DNA from: JAIBJN01 sp963811635
Lineage (GTDB): Bacteria; Actinomycetota; Thermoleophilia; Gaiellales; Gaiellaceae
Assembly (NCBI GenBank): GCA_963811635.1
Contig: CAWESB010000006.1
Span: 107,048 to 171,047, forward strand
DNA length: 64,000 nt
Reading direction: 5' to 3'
In this document: one piece after another, positions 49,438 to 57,671 of the stretch
Layout of the letters: each line of letters starts with the position of its first letter
Position numbering within the stretch: position 1 is the stretch's first letter
The notes under the pieces: generated by a model
Told to the model about the DNA's origin: nothing
The model's input: only the letters and a program-made list of their open reading frames with translations
Databases searched by the model: none
Position numbers and translations under genes: made by a program

Positions 49438-49475
49438 CACTTCTCGCTTGCATTGAGAAGTGGTGTCTGTATAGA
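49438..49475 (+). promoter_or_regulatory. Promoter overlapped by an inverted repeat, upstream of P450 gene
   Basis: TTGCAT (49448-49453) and TATAGA (49470-49475) with 16 bases between form a good sigma-70 promoter. The inverted repeat CACTTCTC (49438-49445) / GAGAAGTG (49455-49462) flanks the -35, so a repressor bound there would block it. A further short palindrome, GTGAATTTCAC, sits just upstream. Confidence 0.65.
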
Positions 49476-49483
49476 GTTGTCGC

Positions 49484-49519
49484 GTTGAACCGGGCGGCCT
49501 TCGGGTCGGCCGGTTCAAC
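49484..49519 (+). promoter_or_regulatory. Long hairpin in the P450 leader
   Basis: GTTGAACCGG and CCGGTTCAAC close a hairpin with further pairing (CGGCC/GGTCGG) around a TTCG tetraloop. It lies in the 5' leader 37 bases before the GTG. No T-run follows, so an RNA-level control or operator role is as likely as termination. Confidence 0.5.
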
Positions 49520-49556
49520 ATTTAACGGGACGGTTTCGACGGCGTAGCATTGGCCC

Positions 49557-50783
49557 GTGGCGACCCTCACCGCCGACCCGGAAGACCTGTTCGCGCCCGA
49601 GGTCATCGCCGACCCGTACACGTACTTCGGCCGACTGCGCGAGACCGATCCGGTGCACTGGAACCCGCGCGCGGAGATGTGGATTCTCACGCGATACGAG
49701 GACCTCGTCTGGCTCCTACGCCATCACGAGCTCTTCTCGTCGGCGGTGATCAGGACCGACCGGCGCCCGCCGCACCCGCCCATCGACGCCGCGGACGAGC
49801 CGCTCTTCGAGCAGGTGCGCGCGTTCCGCTCCGACCAGCTCGTCGAGAACGACCGGCCGCCGCACCAGTCGATGCGGAGCGCCGTGCACGAGTACTTCAC
49901 GCCCCAGGCGATGGAGGGGTGGCGACCGTTCGTCCGCGAGGCGGTCGCCGAGCTGCTCGACGAGGTGGAGCCGGACGGCCGCATGGACGTGCTCGAGGCG
50001 CTGGCCGCCCCGCTGCCGGTGCGCGTGATCACGCAGATGATGGGCGTCCCGGAGGAAGACCGGGAGCACCTGCGCCACCTCGCCGACCGGCTCCTCTACA
50101 TCAACCGCGGCGAGCCGTATCGGATGCGCCTCCTCATGGAGGGCATCGAGGGAATGATCGAGTACGTCTCTCCCAAGGTCGACGTGCGGGCCAAGGAGCC
50201 CGGCAACGACTTCATCTCCGTGCTCGCCCAGGCGGAGAAGCAGGGCGTCTTCACGCGCCACCAGGTGCTCGTCAACACAGCTCTCCTTCTTTTCGCCGGC
50301 CACGAGACGACCATGAACCTGATCTGCAACGGGACTCTCGCCTTCATCCGGCACCCCGACCAGTGGGAGCGCCTGCGCGCCGACCCCGCCGGCGCGGCCC
50401 GTGTCGCCACCGAGGAGTGCCTCCGCTACGACCCGCCCGTGAAGTCGACGCAGCGCATCGCCGCCGAGGACGTCGAGCGTCACGGCAAGGTCATCCGCAA
50501 GGGCGACCGGCTCCGCTGGATCATGGCGGCCGCCAACCGCGACCCCCGCGCCTTCGACGACCCGGACCGCTTCGACGTCGCCCGCCAGCCGAACCCGCAC
50601 GTCTCCTTCGGCGCCGGTATCCACTACTGCCTGGGCGCCTCGCTCGCCCGCATCGAGGGGCAGGAGGTCTTCCGCGCGCTCGCCGAGGGCTTCCCCGCTC
50701 TCCGGCTCGAGACCGAGGAGCTCGAGTACCAGCCGAGCATCCAGTTTCGCTCCCTGACGGCCCTGCCCGTCGCCTGGGACTGA
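49557..50783 (+). CDS. Cytochrome P450
   Basis: 408 aa soluble bacterial P450. I-helix: TALLLFAGHETTMNLICNG with the oxygen-binding acid-alcohol pair (E-T). ExxR: ATEECLRYDPPV. Haem-binding loop: HVSFGAGIHYCLGASLARIE with the thiolate Cys. The protein begins TADPEDLFAPEVIADPYTYF. The ferredoxin gene 3 bases downstream is its probable electron donor; no ferredoxin reductase is present. The substrate is unknown. The promoter upstream is overlapped by an inverted repeat. Confidence 0.95.
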   Translation: MATLTADPEDLFAPEVIADPYTYFGRLRETDPVHWNPRAEMWILTRYEDLVWLLRHHELFSSAVIRTDRRPPHPPIDAADEPLFEQVRAFRSDQLVENDRPPHQSMRSAVHEYFTPQAMEGWRPFVREAVAELLDEVEPDGRMDVLEALAAPLPVRVITQMMGVPEEDREHLRHLADRLLYINRGEPYRMRLLMEGIEGMIEYVSPKVDVRAKEPGNDFISVLAQAEKQGVFTRHQVLVNTALLLFAGHETTMNLICNGTLAFIRHPDQWERLRADPAGAARVATEECLRYDPPVKSTQRIAAEDVERHGKVIRKGDRLRWIMAAANRDPRAFDDPDRFDVARQPNPHVSFGAGIHYCLGASLARIEGQEVFRALAEGFPALRLETEELEYQPSIQFRSLTALPVAWD

Positions 50784-50785
50784 CG

Positions 50786-51010
50786 GTGGCGCGGGAGCTC
50801 AACGTCACCGTCGACCACGACCTCTGCGTCGGCAACGGCCAATGCGTGTTCCTGGCGCCCGAGGTGTTCCGGCACAACGACGCGCGCCAGTCCGAAGTCG
50901 TCGACCCAGCAGGGGCGCCGGAGGAGGACGTCCTCCAGGCCGCCGGCTCCTGCCCCACCGGCGCCATCGCCGTGGCGGATGCCGCCACCGGCGAGGCCCT
51001 CTTCCCCTAG
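50786..51010 (+). CDS. 3Fe-4S/4Fe-4S ferredoxin
   Basis: 74 aa, GTG start 50786 immediately after the P450 stop. The cluster ligands are in DLCVGNGQCVFLAPEVF and GSCPTGAIAVAD, three Cys with the CxxxxxC ... CP spacing of the 3Fe-4S ferredoxins that serve actinobacterial P450s. The absence of the fourth Cys in the first motif favours a 3Fe-4S cluster. It passes electrons to the neighbouring P450. Confidence 0.93.
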   Translation: MARELNVTVDHDLCVGNGQCVFLAPEVFRHNDARQSEVVDPAGAPEEDVLQAAGSCPTGAIAVADAATGEALFP

Positions 51011-51017
51011 GGGGCCG

Positions 51018-51046
51018 GCAGGGCGCCGGAGGACCCGGCGCCCTGC
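51018..51046. terminator. Bidirectional terminator hairpin
   Basis: GCAGGGCGCCGG pairs perfectly with CCGGCGCCCTGC around a five-base loop, between the ferredoxin gene and the convergent cupin gene. A weak CTTTCT lies downstream on the plus strand. Confidence 0.7.
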
Positions 51047-51058
51047 TCGACGGGCTTT

Positions 51059-51571
51059 CTAGAGCGGACAGTCCGGCCCAGGAGAGGGCTGGTCGATTCG
51101 AAGCGGCAGCGCCGGCGTCCTCTTCGGAACGAGGTAAGTCGCGTAGATGATCAGCGTCTCCGTCCCCTCATTGCGGGCCAGGTGCACCTCGTCGGGAGAC
51201 GTGCTGAAGCCGCTCCCGGCGGCGTAGTTGAGCTCGGTCATGCAGTGCTTGGCGTGGTAGAGGCTGAGCGTTCCCTGGGCAACGACGTTCACGTTCTCGC
51301 CAGGGTGGTAGTGCCAGCCGAACGTGGCACCCGGTTCCGCCACGATCTTCTGCGTGACGATCTCGAACGCGCCCTTCGTTCTGATCCGCGCGCTGACGCC
51401 AGGCTCGAAGCGCGTGAACAGCTTCAGCTGCCCCTGGACGTCACCGCGGTAGGTCTCGGCCGTGACGCCTGAGGACGGGGTCGCGATCGCCACGCCCACC
51501 ACGACGACCGCGGTCAGAAACGCCAGTCCGAGAGCGGGCACGAGGCGGGTGTGCCGCAGCATCCATCTCAT
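51059..51571 (-). CDS. Exported cupin-domain protein
   Basis: 170 aa. The signal or anchor is near 10-32 (LVPALGLAFLTAVVVVGVAI). One cupin barrel follows: motif 1 is GATFGWHYHPGENVNVVAQG with H-x-H and Glu ligands, and motif 2 includes STSPDEVHLARNEG with the last His. A single divalent metal is expected. Enzymatic or sugar-binding roles both occur in the family. The start is ATG 51571; it is divergent from the BTAD regulator gene 69 bases away, which may control it. Confidence 0.85.
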   Translation of the reverse strand: MRWMLRHTRLVPALGLAFLTAVVVVGVAIATPSSGVTAETYRGDVQGQLKLFTRFEPGVSARIRTKGAFEIVTQKIVAEPGATFGWHYHPGENVNVVAQGTLSLYHAKHCMTELNYAAGSGFSTSPDEVHLARNEGTETLIIYATYLVPKRTPALPLRIDQPSPGPDCPL

Positions 51572-51639
51572 CTCCGATACCTCCGTTTAGTTGTCTCCGC
51601 CAGTCCCTTGTGGTCAACTGGACAAGCAGGAGGCTTACA

Positions 51640-53490
51640 TTGGGGCGTGTGAGCGAACGTGTGAGAAATCTGGCGGTGGAGCCGGCGGCGGATCTGACGA
51701 TCCAGCTGCTCGGTGCGCCGAGTGTCTTCCGCAGCGGCCTGGAGGTCGCGGCCCCGCCCGGACGCAAGCACTGGGGCCTGCTCGCCTACCTCGTGAGAAC
51801 AGAGGTTCCTTCGTCTCGCGAACGGCTCTCCGGCCTTCTCTTCCCCGAGGCCGACGACCCATTGGGAGCTCTGCGGTCCGCGCTCTCGGCGCTCCGACGC
51901 CAGCTCGGCCCGCACGCCGAGGTAGGTGGAAATCCCGTTCGCCTCATGCTTCGCCAGGGAGCCTTCGTCGATGTTGCCATCCTCGGGAAGGGCTCGTGGG
52001 TGGAGGCCGTCTCGCTCCCGGGCCTGGGGCACGAGCTCCTCGACGGCATGGCCTTCCGATCGAGCCCGGCGTTCGAGAACTGGCTGGAGAACGAGCGCCG
52101 CCACGTTGCCGGGACGACCGCCGCGGTGCTGCACGAGGCGGCGCTCACACTCCTTGCCCGCGGAGACGCGCAAGGGGCCCGCGACCATGCCGCCCACCTC
52201 GTGCGGCTCAATCCCTTCGACGAGAACGCGCATGTCCTCCTGGTCCGATGCCTGCGGGCAGGCGGGGAATCCGACGCCGCCGTGCGTCAGGTCGAGGCGT
52301 GCACGCAGCTCTTCCGCCTCGAGCTCGGCGTGGACCCGAGCCCGGCCCTCCGGTCGGCGGCCGACGACCCCGTCGCTTCGGTCGGCGTGCGAGTGACGGG
52401 GCCGGCTGCGGTGGGCGTCCTGATCGAGGCGGGCGCCGCCGCCGTGGCCGCGGGGGCGCCCGAGGCCGGCATCGCGCGGCTCCGGGGTGCGGTCTCCCTG
52501 GCCCGCCGGCACGACGATCCGGAGCTGCTTGCGTGGTCGCTGATCAGCCTCGGGCGGGCGCTGGTGCATTCCGCCCGCGGGAGGGACGAGGAGGGCGCGG
52601 CGGCGCTCCACGAGGGGAGCGCGCTCGCCGAGGAGGTCGGCGACCGCCGCCTCGCCGCGACGGGCTGGCGCGAGACCGGATGGATTCAGTTCCTCCGTGG
52701 ACGCTACGAGCGCGCCGAAGCGACGCTGGCCCGCGCCGCAGAGCTCGCCGACGGCGACGAGGAGGAGCTCGCGTGGATCGAGGTCATCCTCGGAAGCTGC
52801 CGCAGCGACGTGGGCGACTACGCGACGGCGGCCGAGCTCCTGCGCTCCTCGATCGCGCGCTCAAAGGCCATTCGCCGCGCGGACGCCGAGGTGTTCGGAC
52901 GGTCGATGCTCGGCAAGCTCCACCTCCTCCGCGGCGAGATCGCGCAGGCCACCGCCCTCCTGGACGAGAGCCTCGACCTCGTCGAGGCCCACGGGCTTAC
53001 CTCGTTCCGGCCCTGGCCGGAGTCCTTGAGAGCCGAGACCGACCTTCTCCAGGGCGACGTCGACGCGGCCGAACAGGCCTTCGAGCATGCGTTCGCACTG
53101 GGCTGCGAGGTCGGCGACCCCTGCTGGGAGAGCATCGCCGCCCGCGGACGCGGGCTCGTGGCCGTCGAGCGCGGCGAGGTCGCGCGGGGTCTCGAGCTGC
53201 TCGTAGAGGCGCCGCGGCTCTGCCGCCGCCTGCCCGACACCTACCTCTGGATCGAGGCCTACGGCCTCGACGCCCTGTGCGGCGTGGCGGTCGAGCACGA
53301 CCCCGAAGCCGCCGGCCGCTGGATCGGCGAGCTCGAGGCGATCGCCGCGCGCCGCGGCCTCCGCGAGCTCCTGGCGCGCGCAGCCGTCCACCGCGCCCGC
53401 CTCGGCGAGCCCGGCGCGGGCGAGAATGCCCGCGCGCTCGCCGCACAGTTGGACAACCCGGCGCTCGACGAGCTCGTCGACTCGGTCTAG
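51640..53490 (+). CDS. BTAD-domain transcriptional regulator with TPR-like C-terminus
   Basis: 616 aa. The N-terminal winged-helix-like domain begins LTIQLLGAPSVFRSGLEVAA and includes RERLSGLLFPEADD. The bacterial transcriptional activator domain runs to about residue 230 (HLVRLNPFDENAHVLLVRCL). The remaining 380 residues are Ala/Leu-rich helical repeats (TPR-like: GRALVHSARGRDEEGAAALH, then YATAAELLRSSIARSKAIR). No NB-ARC ATPase is present. TTG 51640 is chosen because AGGAGG is 6 bases upstream; GTG 51610 lacks one. Target unknown; the divergent cupin gene is the first candidate. Confidence 0.88.
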   Translation: MGRVSERVRNLAVEPAADLTIQLLGAPSVFRSGLEVAAPPGRKHWGLLAYLVRTEVPSSRERLSGLLFPEADDPLGALRSALSALRRQLGPHAEVGGNPVRLMLRQGAFVDVAILGKGSWVEAVSLPGLGHELLDGMAFRSSPAFENWLENERRHVAGTTAAVLHEAALTLLARGDAQGARDHAAHLVRLNPFDENAHVLLVRCLRAGGESDAAVRQVEACTQLFRLELGVDPSPALRSAADDPVASVGVRVTGPAAVGVLIEAGAAAVAAGAPEAGIARLRGAVSLARRHDDPELLAWSLISLGRALVHSARGRDEEGAAALHEGSALAEEVGDRRLAATGWRETGWIQFLRGRYERAEATLARAAELADGDEEELAWIEVILGSCRSDVGDYATAAELLRSSIARSKAIRRADAEVFGRSMLGKLHLLRGEIAQATALLDESLDLVEAHGLTSFRPWPESLRAETDLLQGDVDAAEQAFEHAFALGCEVGDPCWESIAARGRGLVAVERGEVARGLELLVEAPRLCRRLPDTYLWIEAYGLDALCGVAVEHDPEAAGRWIGELEAIAARRGLRELLARAAVHRARLGEPGAGENARALAAQLDNPALDELVDSV

Positions 53491-53508
53491 AGCGCCGGAG
53501 AGGGTCCG

Positions 53509-53514
53509 TACAAT
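53509..53514 (+). promoter_or_regulatory. -10 hexamer of probable leaderless promoter (ask)
   Basis: TACAAT, one base from consensus, ends 6 bases before ATG 53521. No ribosome site is present. Confidence 0.5.
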
Positions 53515-53520
53515 CGGGCC

Positions 53521-54777
53521 ATGACCGAGGCGGCCTACGAGACCCTGCCCGAGCTCGAGTCCTCCGAAGCGAGGATCGGGGCGAGCACGGTCGTGATGAA
53601 GTTCGGCGGCACCTCCGTGGCCGACCCGGAGAAGATCCGGCGCGTGGCCGCCCGCCTCGTGGACACGAAGCGCGCCGGCGTACGGGTCGTCGCCGTGGTC
53701 TCGGCGATGGGCTACCACACGGACGAGCTGCTCGACCTCGCCCACCAGGTCTCGCCGCGGCCGAAGCCGCGCGAGCTGGACATGCTCATCTCGGTCGGCG
53801 AGCGGATCTCCTGCGCCCTCGTCGCCATGGCGATCTCAGATCTCGGCACGGACGCCATCTCGCTGACCGGCTCGCAGGCCGGGATCGTCACGGACACCGT
53901 CCACGGCAAGGCGAAGATCGTCGAGGTGAAGGCGCACCGGATCCACCAGGAGCTGGACGGCGAGCGGATCGTCCTCGTCGCCGGCTTCCAGGGCGTCTCC
54001 ACCGAGTACGACGTGACCACGCTCGGCCGCGGCGGCTCCGACACGACCGCGGTCGCGCTCGCCGCCGCCCTCGGCGCCGACGCCTGCGAGATCTACACCG
54101 ACGTCGACGGCGTCTTCACGGCCGACCCGCGGCTCGTTCCGGATGCCCAGAAGCTGCACGCGGTCAGCTACGAGGAGATGCTGGAGATGGCGGCCTCAGG
54201 CGCGAAAGTCCTTCAGCTACGCTCGGTTGAGTTCGCCCGCAACCACGGCGTGAAGGTGCACGTTCGCTCGACCTTCACGGACGAGCCGGGCACGTGGATC
54301 AGGGAGGAGGACGAACGGATGCTGGAGAAAGCGTTGATCTCGGGCGTGACGCACACGGTCGACGAGCTCGTCTACGAGGTGGACGGCGTCCGCCCGGCCG
54401 ACCTCTTCGAGGTGCTCGCGGCCGCCGAGGTGAACGTGGACACGATCATCCAGATGGACTCCCGCATCGTCTTCTCTGCGCCGGTGGAGGACCGCCACCA
54501 GGCCGAGCAGGCGCTCGACGGGCTGCAGGCGCGCTTCACCGAGCAGCAGGGCCTGGGCAAGGTGAGCGTGGTCGGCGCCGGGATGAAGAGCCATCCGGGC
54601 GTGGCCGCCCAGACGTTCGCGACCCTCCGCGAGCTCGGCGTCGAGCCGAAGTTCGTGGCCACCTCGCCGATCAAGATCGCCTTCTACGTGCCTCGGGGCT
54701 CCGTCCACGAGACCGTGCGCGCGCTCCACGCTGTCTTCGACCTCGGCTCCCCCGCGGCCGAGAGACACCATGGCTGA
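53521..54777 (+). CDS. ask: Aspartokinase
   Basis: First enzyme of the aspartate pathway (Lys, Thr, Met, diaminopimelate), 418 aa. The kinase domain is marked by TVVMKFGGTSVADPEKIRRV, SVGERISCALVAMAI and TLGRGGSDTTAVALAAALGA. Two C-terminal ACT domains follow (ADLFEVLAAAEVNVDTIIQM; KVSVVGAGMKSHPGVAAQTF), so feedback inhibition is expected. Its end overlaps asd by 8 bases. A -10-like TACAAT sits 6 bases before the ATG. The first 20 residues precede the usual family start and may be a short extension. Confidence 0.95.
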   Translation: MTEAAYETLPELESSEARIGASTVVMKFGGTSVADPEKIRRVAARLVDTKRAGVRVVAVVSAMGYHTDELLDLAHQVSPRPKPRELDMLISVGERISCALVAMAISDLGTDAISLTGSQAGIVTDTVHGKAKIVEVKAHRIHQELDGERIVLVAGFQGVSTEYDVTTLGRGGSDTTAVALAAALGADACEIYTDVDGVFTADPRLVPDAQKLHAVSYEEMLEMAASGAKVLQLRSVEFARNHGVKVHVRSTFTDEPGTWIREEDERMLEKALISGVTHTVDELVYEVDGVRPADLFEVLAAAEVNVDTIIQMDSRIVFSAPVEDRHQAEQALDGLQARFTEQQGLGKVSVVGAGMKSHPGVAAQTFATLRELGVEPKFVATSPIKIAFYVPRGSVHETVRALHAVFDLGSPAAERHHG

Positions 54778-55711
54778 CGTGCGCATCGGCGTCGTCGGCG
54801 CGACCGGAGCTGTCGGCACGGTCACGCTCGAGCTCCTCGCGGAGCGGAGCCTCGGCGACGTGCGCGCCTTCGCCTCGTCCCGCTCGGCAGGGCGCACCGT
54901 GCGCTTCGGCGAGCGCGAGCTGCTCGTCGAGGAGGCGACGCCCGAGGCGCTCGCCGCGGGCGGGCTCGATCTCGTCTTCTTCTCCGTCGGGACCGACGCG
55001 AGCCGCGAGCTCGTCCCCCACGCCCTGCGCGGCGGGGCGGTCGTCATCGACAAGTCCGACGCGTACAGGCTCCAGGACGGGATCCCGCTCGTGGTCGCCG
55101 GCGTCAACGACCACGTCCTCGACGGGAACGAGATCGTCGCCAACCCGAACTGCTCGGCGATGCAGCTGGCCTGCGCGCTCAAGCCGCTGCACGAGGCCGC
55201 CGGCCTCGGCCGCGTGCGCCTGGCCACCTACCAGTCTGCGTCCGGGGCGGGCGACGCCGGCATCGAGCGGCTGCGGAGCATCGGGCCGGCCGAGGGGAAT
55301 CTCGGGATGGACTGGGAGCTCGAGGGCGAGGAGTTCACCGAGGAGTGGAAGCTCCGCGCGGAGACGCGCAAGATCCTCGAGCTGCCGGAGCTGCCGCTCC
55401 ACGCGACCTGCGTGCGCGTGCCCGTGCTCGTCGGCCACGCGCAGGCGGTGTGGGTCGAGACCGAACGGCCCCTGTCGCCGGACGAGGCGCGCGAGGCGCT
55501 GGGCGCCTCCGACCAGATCGAGCTGGCCAACCTGCCGACCCCCGCGGATGCGGCGGGGCAGGACAAGGTGCTCGTCGGGCGCATCCGCAGAGACACGGCC
55601 GGCGACGGCCTTTCGCTCTGGATCGTCAACGACAACCTGCGCAAGGGGGCGGCGCTGAACGCGGTCCAGATCGCCGAGCTCCTGCTCGCGCGGCGCCTGC
55701 TAGCGGCGTAG
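54770..55711 (+). CDS. asd: Aspartate-semialdehyde dehydrogenase
   Basis: Second step of the aspartate pathway, 313 aa. The NADP-binding loop is IGVVGATGAVGTVTLELL. The catalytic Cys is C128 in VANPNCSAMQLACAL. The substrate/His region lies in RVPVLVGHAQAVWVETERPL. Slightly shorter than the usual 330-345 aa but all core motifs are present. It overlaps ask by 8 bases and is cotranscribed with it. Its end overlaps the convergent membrane-protein gene by 12 bases. Confidence 0.95.
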   Translation: MADVRIGVVGATGAVGTVTLELLAERSLGDVRAFASSRSAGRTVRFGERELLVEEATPEALAAGGLDLVFFSVGTDASRELVPHALRGGAVVIDKSDAYRLQDGIPLVVAGVNDHVLDGNEIVANPNCSAMQLACALKPLHEAAGLGRVRLATYQSASGAGDAGIERLRSIGPAEGNLGMDWELEGEEFTEEWKLRAETRKILELPELPLHATCVRVPVLVGHAQAVWVETERPLSPDEAREALGASDQIELANLPTPADAAGQDKVLVGRIRRDTAGDGLSLWIVNDNLRKGAALNAVQIAELLLARRLLAA

Positions 55712-56146
55712 CCGCTGGGCGAGGCCGACTGCAGCCAACCCGGTGAGGGCGACGGCTGCGGCGAGCTCGACCAACCACCAGTTTCCGAGGTGATGCTCGG
55801 AGGCGCGGCAGTTGACCGCAAGCGCGATGCCGAGCGGGCCCGCGAGGGTCGCGGCCGCGAAGCCGATCCTCGAGAACATCGGCCCGACCGCGGCCGCGCC
55901 GAGCAGTAGCCCCAACTGGGCGAGGGAGACCGCGGTCGCCCAGACCGGCCAGGTCATGCCCGGCTCGGGCGCCGGCTGGAAGGTCAGCGCGACGAAGAAG
56001 AACGTGGCCCAGCCGCCCGCGACGAGCGCGCCCGGAACGAGCGGGAGGCGTCGGCTCGGGGCCTGTAGCTCGCCGGCGGCCGGAGCCGCCCATAGCTCCT
56101 CGAGCGCGCGAAGCTCCTCCGTCCGATCCCGTGTCGTCGTCGGCAT
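55700..56146 (-). CDS. Membrane protein of unknown function
   Basis: 148 aa with about four hydrophobic segments (LVPGALVAGGWATFFFVALT, WPVWATAVSLAQLGLLLGAA, IGFAAATLAGPLGIALAV and WLVELAAAVALTGLAAVGLA). The cytoplasmic N-terminus is RDRTEELRALEELWAAPAAG. One Cys-His-containing loop (NCRASEHHLGNW) lies outside. No family is recognised. It is convergent with asd and overlaps its 3' end. Confidence 0.7.
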   Translation of the reverse strand: MPTTTRDRTEELRALEELWAAPAAGELQAPSRRLPLVPGALVAGGWATFFFVALTFQPAPEPGMTWPVWATAVSLAQLGLLLGAAAVGPMFSRIGFAAATLAGPLGIALAVNCRASEHHLGNWWLVELAAAVALTGLAAVGLAQRLRR

Positions 56147-56180
56147 CCCAGCCTCCTCGGTCGACTCACACTAGGGTAGC

Positions 56181-57044
56181 TTGTCGCCGGTGACGCCGAC
56201 GACGGAAGAGCTGGTCGCCGAGGCCGTTCGCCTCGCCTGCGAGAACGCCGACGCCGGGCAAGGCCCGTTCGGTGCGCTCGTCGTCCAGAACGGCACAATC
56301 CTCGGCAGAGGCGTGAACACGACGGTGCGGGACTCCGACCCGACCGCACACGCCGAGGTCGCGGCGATCCGCGCGGCCCGGGACGCCGACCTCACGGGCG
56401 GCATGGTCGTCTCCAGCTGCGAGCCGTGCCCGATGTGCCAGGCGGTCGCGGCGCTGGTTGGCGTGTCGCGGGTCCTCTTCGCCGCCTCGTCCGCGCAAGC
56501 GGCCGAGGCCGGCTTCGAGCTCGGGCCCGCCGCCGCGGCCATGGCCTCCGCACTCCGCGACGCCGGGACACTCCCGCTCGAGCACGTCCCCGTGCCCGAC
56601 GCAATCGAGCCGTTCGCCCGCCTCGCCGCGAGCGGCGCGACCGGAGCCGCCAACCCGGTGCGCGAGCTGCGGATCGCGCTGACCGTCGAGGACTTCGAGC
56701 AGGCTGTCGGCTTCTACCGGGACGTGCTCGGCCTGCCCGTCCGGCTCGCGTGGGACGAATCGACAGGACGCGGCGCGATCCTGGAGGCGGGCGTGGGCAC
56801 GCTCGAACTGCTCGACTCTGCCCAGGCTGCGCTGATCGACGAGATCGAGGTCGGCCGGCGCGTCGCCGGGCCGATTCGCCTCGCGCTCGGAGTCGACGAC
56901 TCCGAGCAGACCGCCGAGCGCCTGACCGCCGGCGGCGCGGATCTGATCGCGCCCGCCACGGTGACGCCCTGGCGCGACCGCAACGCCCGCGTGCAGACGC
57001 CGGACGGCATGCAGCTCACGCTCTTCACCTCGCTGGAGGATTAG
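56181..57044 (+). CDS. Nucleoside deaminase fused to a VOC domain
   Basis: 287 aa. Residues 1-150 form a cytidine/guanine-type deaminase: ligand H57 and proton-shuttle E59 in DPTAHAEVAAIRAA, and zinc Cys in SCEPCPMCQAVAAL. Residues about 160-287 form a VOC module starting ELRIALTVEDFEQAVGFYRD and ending RVQTPDGMQLTLFTSLED. The whole is one continuous frame with no linker stop. Each half has normal length. TTG 56181 or GTG 56190 could be the start. A substrate carried from a deaminase to a VOC enzyme would suit base or antibiotic catabolism, which is inference. Confidence 0.88.
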   Translation: MSPVTPTTEELVAEAVRLACENADAGQGPFGALVVQNGTILGRGVNTTVRDSDPTAHAEVAAIRAARDADLTGGMVVSSCEPCPMCQAVAALVGVSRVLFAASSAQAAEAGFELGPAAAAMASALRDAGTLPLEHVPVPDAIEPFARLAASGATGAANPVRELRIALTVEDFEQAVGFYRDVLGLPVRLAWDESTGRGAILEAGVGTLELLDSAQAALIDEIEVGRRVAGPIRLALGVDDSEQTAERLTAGGADLIAPATVTPWRDRNARVQTPDGMQLTLFTSLED

Positions 57045-57658
57045 GGCCGCTGGGGCACGGGGGCCGGGACGAAGGCCTCCTTCACCCTGCGTAGCGCCCG
57101 CGACGTGAGCGCGTCCTCGACCGGCTGCAGCCCGGCCAGCTCGAGGCGCGCGAGGCAGACGTCGCCCTCCCAACGCCTGGCGACGAAGCCGAAGTCGGCG
57201 AGGAAGTCGGCCGGGAACACGGTGCGGTGGACGAACACGCGCTCGTAGCTCGTCTCCCCCTCCGGATAGCGGAAGCCGAAGGTCTCGATCGCCTTGATCC
57301 CGCGGTCCCGCGCCTCGCCGATGGCCGCGAGGAAGAGGCTCTGCAGCACCCAGGGCGCGGAGAGGTCGACGAGGTAGGCGCACGTGACCAGGACGGCGTC
57401 TGGCGAGGGCGGGCCGGCGGGTAGCTCGTTCGCCCGCGGGAACTGTCCGGCCGGCCCATACTGGACGAAGCCGACGAGGCGGTCGCCCTCCGCGTGGTAG
57501 AGCGTCCCCCAGGCGCCCCAGTCCTCCTCGACGCGCTCGGCCCAACGCTCCTTCGTCGCCGGCCGGCCGCGGCGGGACTGCCAGAAGACGCAGTCGACGC
57601 AGACCGGCGGGGCGCCGTCGAGCGACGCCTTCGTCACCGGCGAGAGGCGGTAGGCCAT
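57041..57658 (-). CDS. GNAT family N-acetyltransferase
   Basis: 205 aa. After a Cys-containing N-terminus (PPVCVDCVFWQSRRGRPATK), the acyltransferase fold shows DRLVGFVQYGPAGQFPRAN, VLVTCAYLVDLSAPWVLQSL with the acetyl-CoA helix, and KAIETFGFRYPEG. The usual R/Q-xxGxG/A loop is replaced by VDLSAPWVLQSL, an atypical GNAT as in many actinobacterial forms. Substrate unknown. The stop overlaps that of the deaminase-VOC gene (TTAG). Confidence 0.75.
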   Translation of the reverse strand: MAYRLSPVTKASLDGAPPVCVDCVFWQSRRGRPATKERWAERVEEDWGAWGTLYHAEGDRLVGFVQYGPAGQFPRANELPAGPPSPDAVLVTCAYLVDLSAPWVLQSLFLAAIGEARDRGIKAIETFGFRYPEGETSYERVFVHRTVFPADFLADFGFVARRWEGDVCLARLELAGLQPVEDALTSRALRRVKEAFVPAPVPQRP

Positions 57659-57671
57659 TCCCGCCCCGAGT

